DNA of 20,346 nucleotides from a virus: the IMG/VR virus record IMGVR_UViG_3300023198_000260, positions 1 through 20,346 of that record; one strand, given 5' to 3'. A program made the translations under genes and the position numbers. Shown in pieces: positions 19,511-20,346 of this stretch. Under the pieces are notes generated by a model that had not been told where the DNA came from, ran no database searches, and was given only the letters and a program-made list of their open reading frames with translations. Positions within the stretch are counted from its first letter, which is position 1, and every line of letters begins with the position of its first letter.

Positions 19511-19913
19511 TTGGATACGATTTTTCTGCTGGCATAGTTACTCCCACCGTCTCTGAGTCCTGTAAGGCCACACATTTATGGCCCTGGCCAGCCTTAATTG
19601 TAATAGTCTCCCCTGCCTTTATTATCACTGCCTTACCTCCTGTCATAAATTTTATAGATCCTTTATAGACATGGATGATCTCTACTATAGGGATCCTATG
19701 CTTATGGCATTCCATTTTTGTCCCACTGCTTATGATGGTCTGCTGGACTGCTATCATCTCTCTCTTTAATAGGCCCCTCCCTATACAGATCCCATCCCCT
19801 CCATCATACCTGACTATGTTGCCCCTCTTATCTTTCTGAGTTACCAGGTCTCCCAGGGATGGGAGGGATTTAGTCAGGTTCTTTAGTTTTCTTATGTTTT
19901 CTGACTCCTCCAT
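19500..19913 (-). CDS. small cupin-domain protein
   Basis: 137-residue single-domain cupin. Motif 1 reads GTKMECHKHRIPIVEIIHVYKG with metal ligands His70, His72 and Glu78; motif 2 reads AGETITIKAGQGHKC with His112. All four expected metal ligands are present, so a metal-binding beta-barrel is likely. The activity is unknown: cupins include dioxygenases, isomerases and sugar-binding proteins. It lies between a baseplate-type gene and the lysis cassette, so it is probably expressed late. It could be virion-associated or could act on a host sugar or wall component. It holds two of the rare CpGs (TCG and ACG codons) within 31 bases. Confidence 0.85.
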   Translation of the reverse strand: MEESENIRKLKNLTKSLPSLGDLVTQKDKRGNIVRYDGGDGICIGRGLLKREMIAVQQTIISSGTKMECHKHRIPIVEIIHVYKGSIKFMTGGKAVIIKAGETITIKAGQGHKCVALQDSETVGVTMPAEKSYPNDR

Positions 19914-20251
19914 TATGATGGATCTGTCTCTACTGTTCTGTCTACTGTGATGACTCCCTCAGTAGGAGAGTAGACATATCCTCCTGCCTTAAATACTGCT
20001 ACCTCATAGACCAGCTTACCATATAAGATCTTACTCTCCTCATTAGTGATGACTCCAGAGTAGGTCCCTGCTGGGGCTGATACTATGGCCAGCTCCTGGT
20101 CCAGGACCAGGGTAGTGTCCTCCTTATTCTTTTTAGCAAAGAGTCTGAGAGTATAGTCTGTCAGATCAAAGGCAGCCCCTCCCTGGGTTATGGTCCCAGT
20201 AAAGGCAAACCTCCTGCCGTACTGAATTGTAAAATGTTTAATTGTGCTCAT
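19913..20251 (-). CDS. baseplate-type Ig-like protein (BppU N-terminal-like)
   Basis: 112-residue beta-rich protein with the layout RRFAFTGTITQGGAAFDLTDYTLRLFAKKN near residues 13-42, then APAGTYSGVITNEES and YEVAVFKAGGYVYSPTEGVITV. This matches the pattern of the N-terminal Ig-like domain of BppU-family baseplate upper proteins, found as a stand-alone domain in many phage tail clusters. It would sit on the tail or baseplate. The start ATG follows the sequence ACATATATATC. Its stop overlaps the cupin start. One rare CpG lies at a codon junction (TAC|GGC). Confidence 0.68.
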   Translation of the reverse strand: MSTIKHFTIQYGRRFAFTGTITQGGAAFDLTDYTLRLFAKKNKEDTTLVLDQELAIVSAPAGTYSGVITNEESKILYGKLVYEVAVFKAGGYVYSPTEGVITVDRTVETDPS

Positions 20252-20262
20252 GATATATATGT

Positions 20263-20346
20263 TTATAAAGTTTGTCTCATGGTCCCTGCTATCTCCAGGA
20301 TCTCTATGGACCCATCTATCTCTCCCAGGATCCTCACATCATCAAA
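20263..20346 (-). CDS. C-terminal end of a virion gene, cut by window edge
   Basis: An open frame enters from the right edge and ends with TAA at 20265-20263. The visible 27 residues read ...DDVRILGEIDGSIEILEIAGTMRQTL. The composition and absence of CG match the real genes here, and it ends 11 bases before the next ATG. By position it should be a tail or baseplate protein, but too little is visible to name it. Confidence 0.65.
   Translation of the reverse strand, partial: FDDVRILGEIDGSIEILEIAGTMRQTL

Noticed and set aside
1-20346. CRISPR array, insertion sequence, integrase or tRNA genes
   Set aside because: No regularly spaced repeats with spacers, no transposase or recombinase motifs and no tRNA-like folds were found on either strand.

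Overview
The window is part of a tailed double-stranded DNA phage or prophage genome with an HK97-type head. Every gene I can support lies on the minus strand, so the map reads from right to left. Several features point to a host in the Bacteroidetes. Gene leaders are A-rich and lack Shine-Dalgarno sequences. Several leaders are preceded by boxes matching the Bacteroidetes -7 promoter element TAnnTTTG. One phage lipoprotein carries a Bacteroidetes-type surface export signal (Cys-X-Lys-Asp-Glu). I see no integrase, tRNA or CRISPR array, so temperate or lytic lifestyle is undecided, although a small Cro/C1-like repressor gene with palindromic operators is present.

Layout in the direction of transcription. 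(1) 20346-19500: the end of a virion gene, a baseplate-type Ig-like protein and a cupin. (2) 19510-17235: a lysis cassette of overlapping genes, with an XhlA-like anchor, an M15 peptidase endolysin, two holin candidates, a lipoprotein with an HYR-like segment and a unimolecular-spanin-like protein, closed by a strong terminator at 17050-17088. (3) 16949-9129: the early, recombination and replication region, with a Topo VI A/TOPRIM-like protein, several small unknown and zinc-ribbon proteins, an ERF annealing protein, a sulfotransferase, an XRE repressor, an HNH endonuclease and a DUF1376-type replication protein whose gene holds an iteron-like repeat cluster. (4) 9099-8716: a surface lipoprotein gene followed by a terminator. 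(5) 8551-1: packaging and head genes, with terS, terL, portal, a MuF fusion carrying a HEAGH metallopeptidase motif, two small proteins, prohead protease, major capsid protein, a terminator and a head accessory protein, continuing off the left edge. The remaining tail genes would lie outside the window, probably between its left and right edges on a circular map.

The most striking property is base composition. The dinucleotide CG is almost absent: reading the whole window I find 14 in 20,346 bases, where roughly a thousand would be expected at this composition. All arginines use AGA/AGG, and codons ending in C are almost never followed by codons starting with G, so the avoidance acts on the DNA itself. 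GATC and CCWGG are conversely over-abundant. Other items of interest are a repeated TGATATA-type sequence shared by the XRE control region and early intergenic regions, a recurrent TAACCAA leader, a capsid protein with a signal-like N-terminus, and two genes below usual ORF-length cut-offs (a 54-residue zinc ribbon and a 33-residue microprotein).
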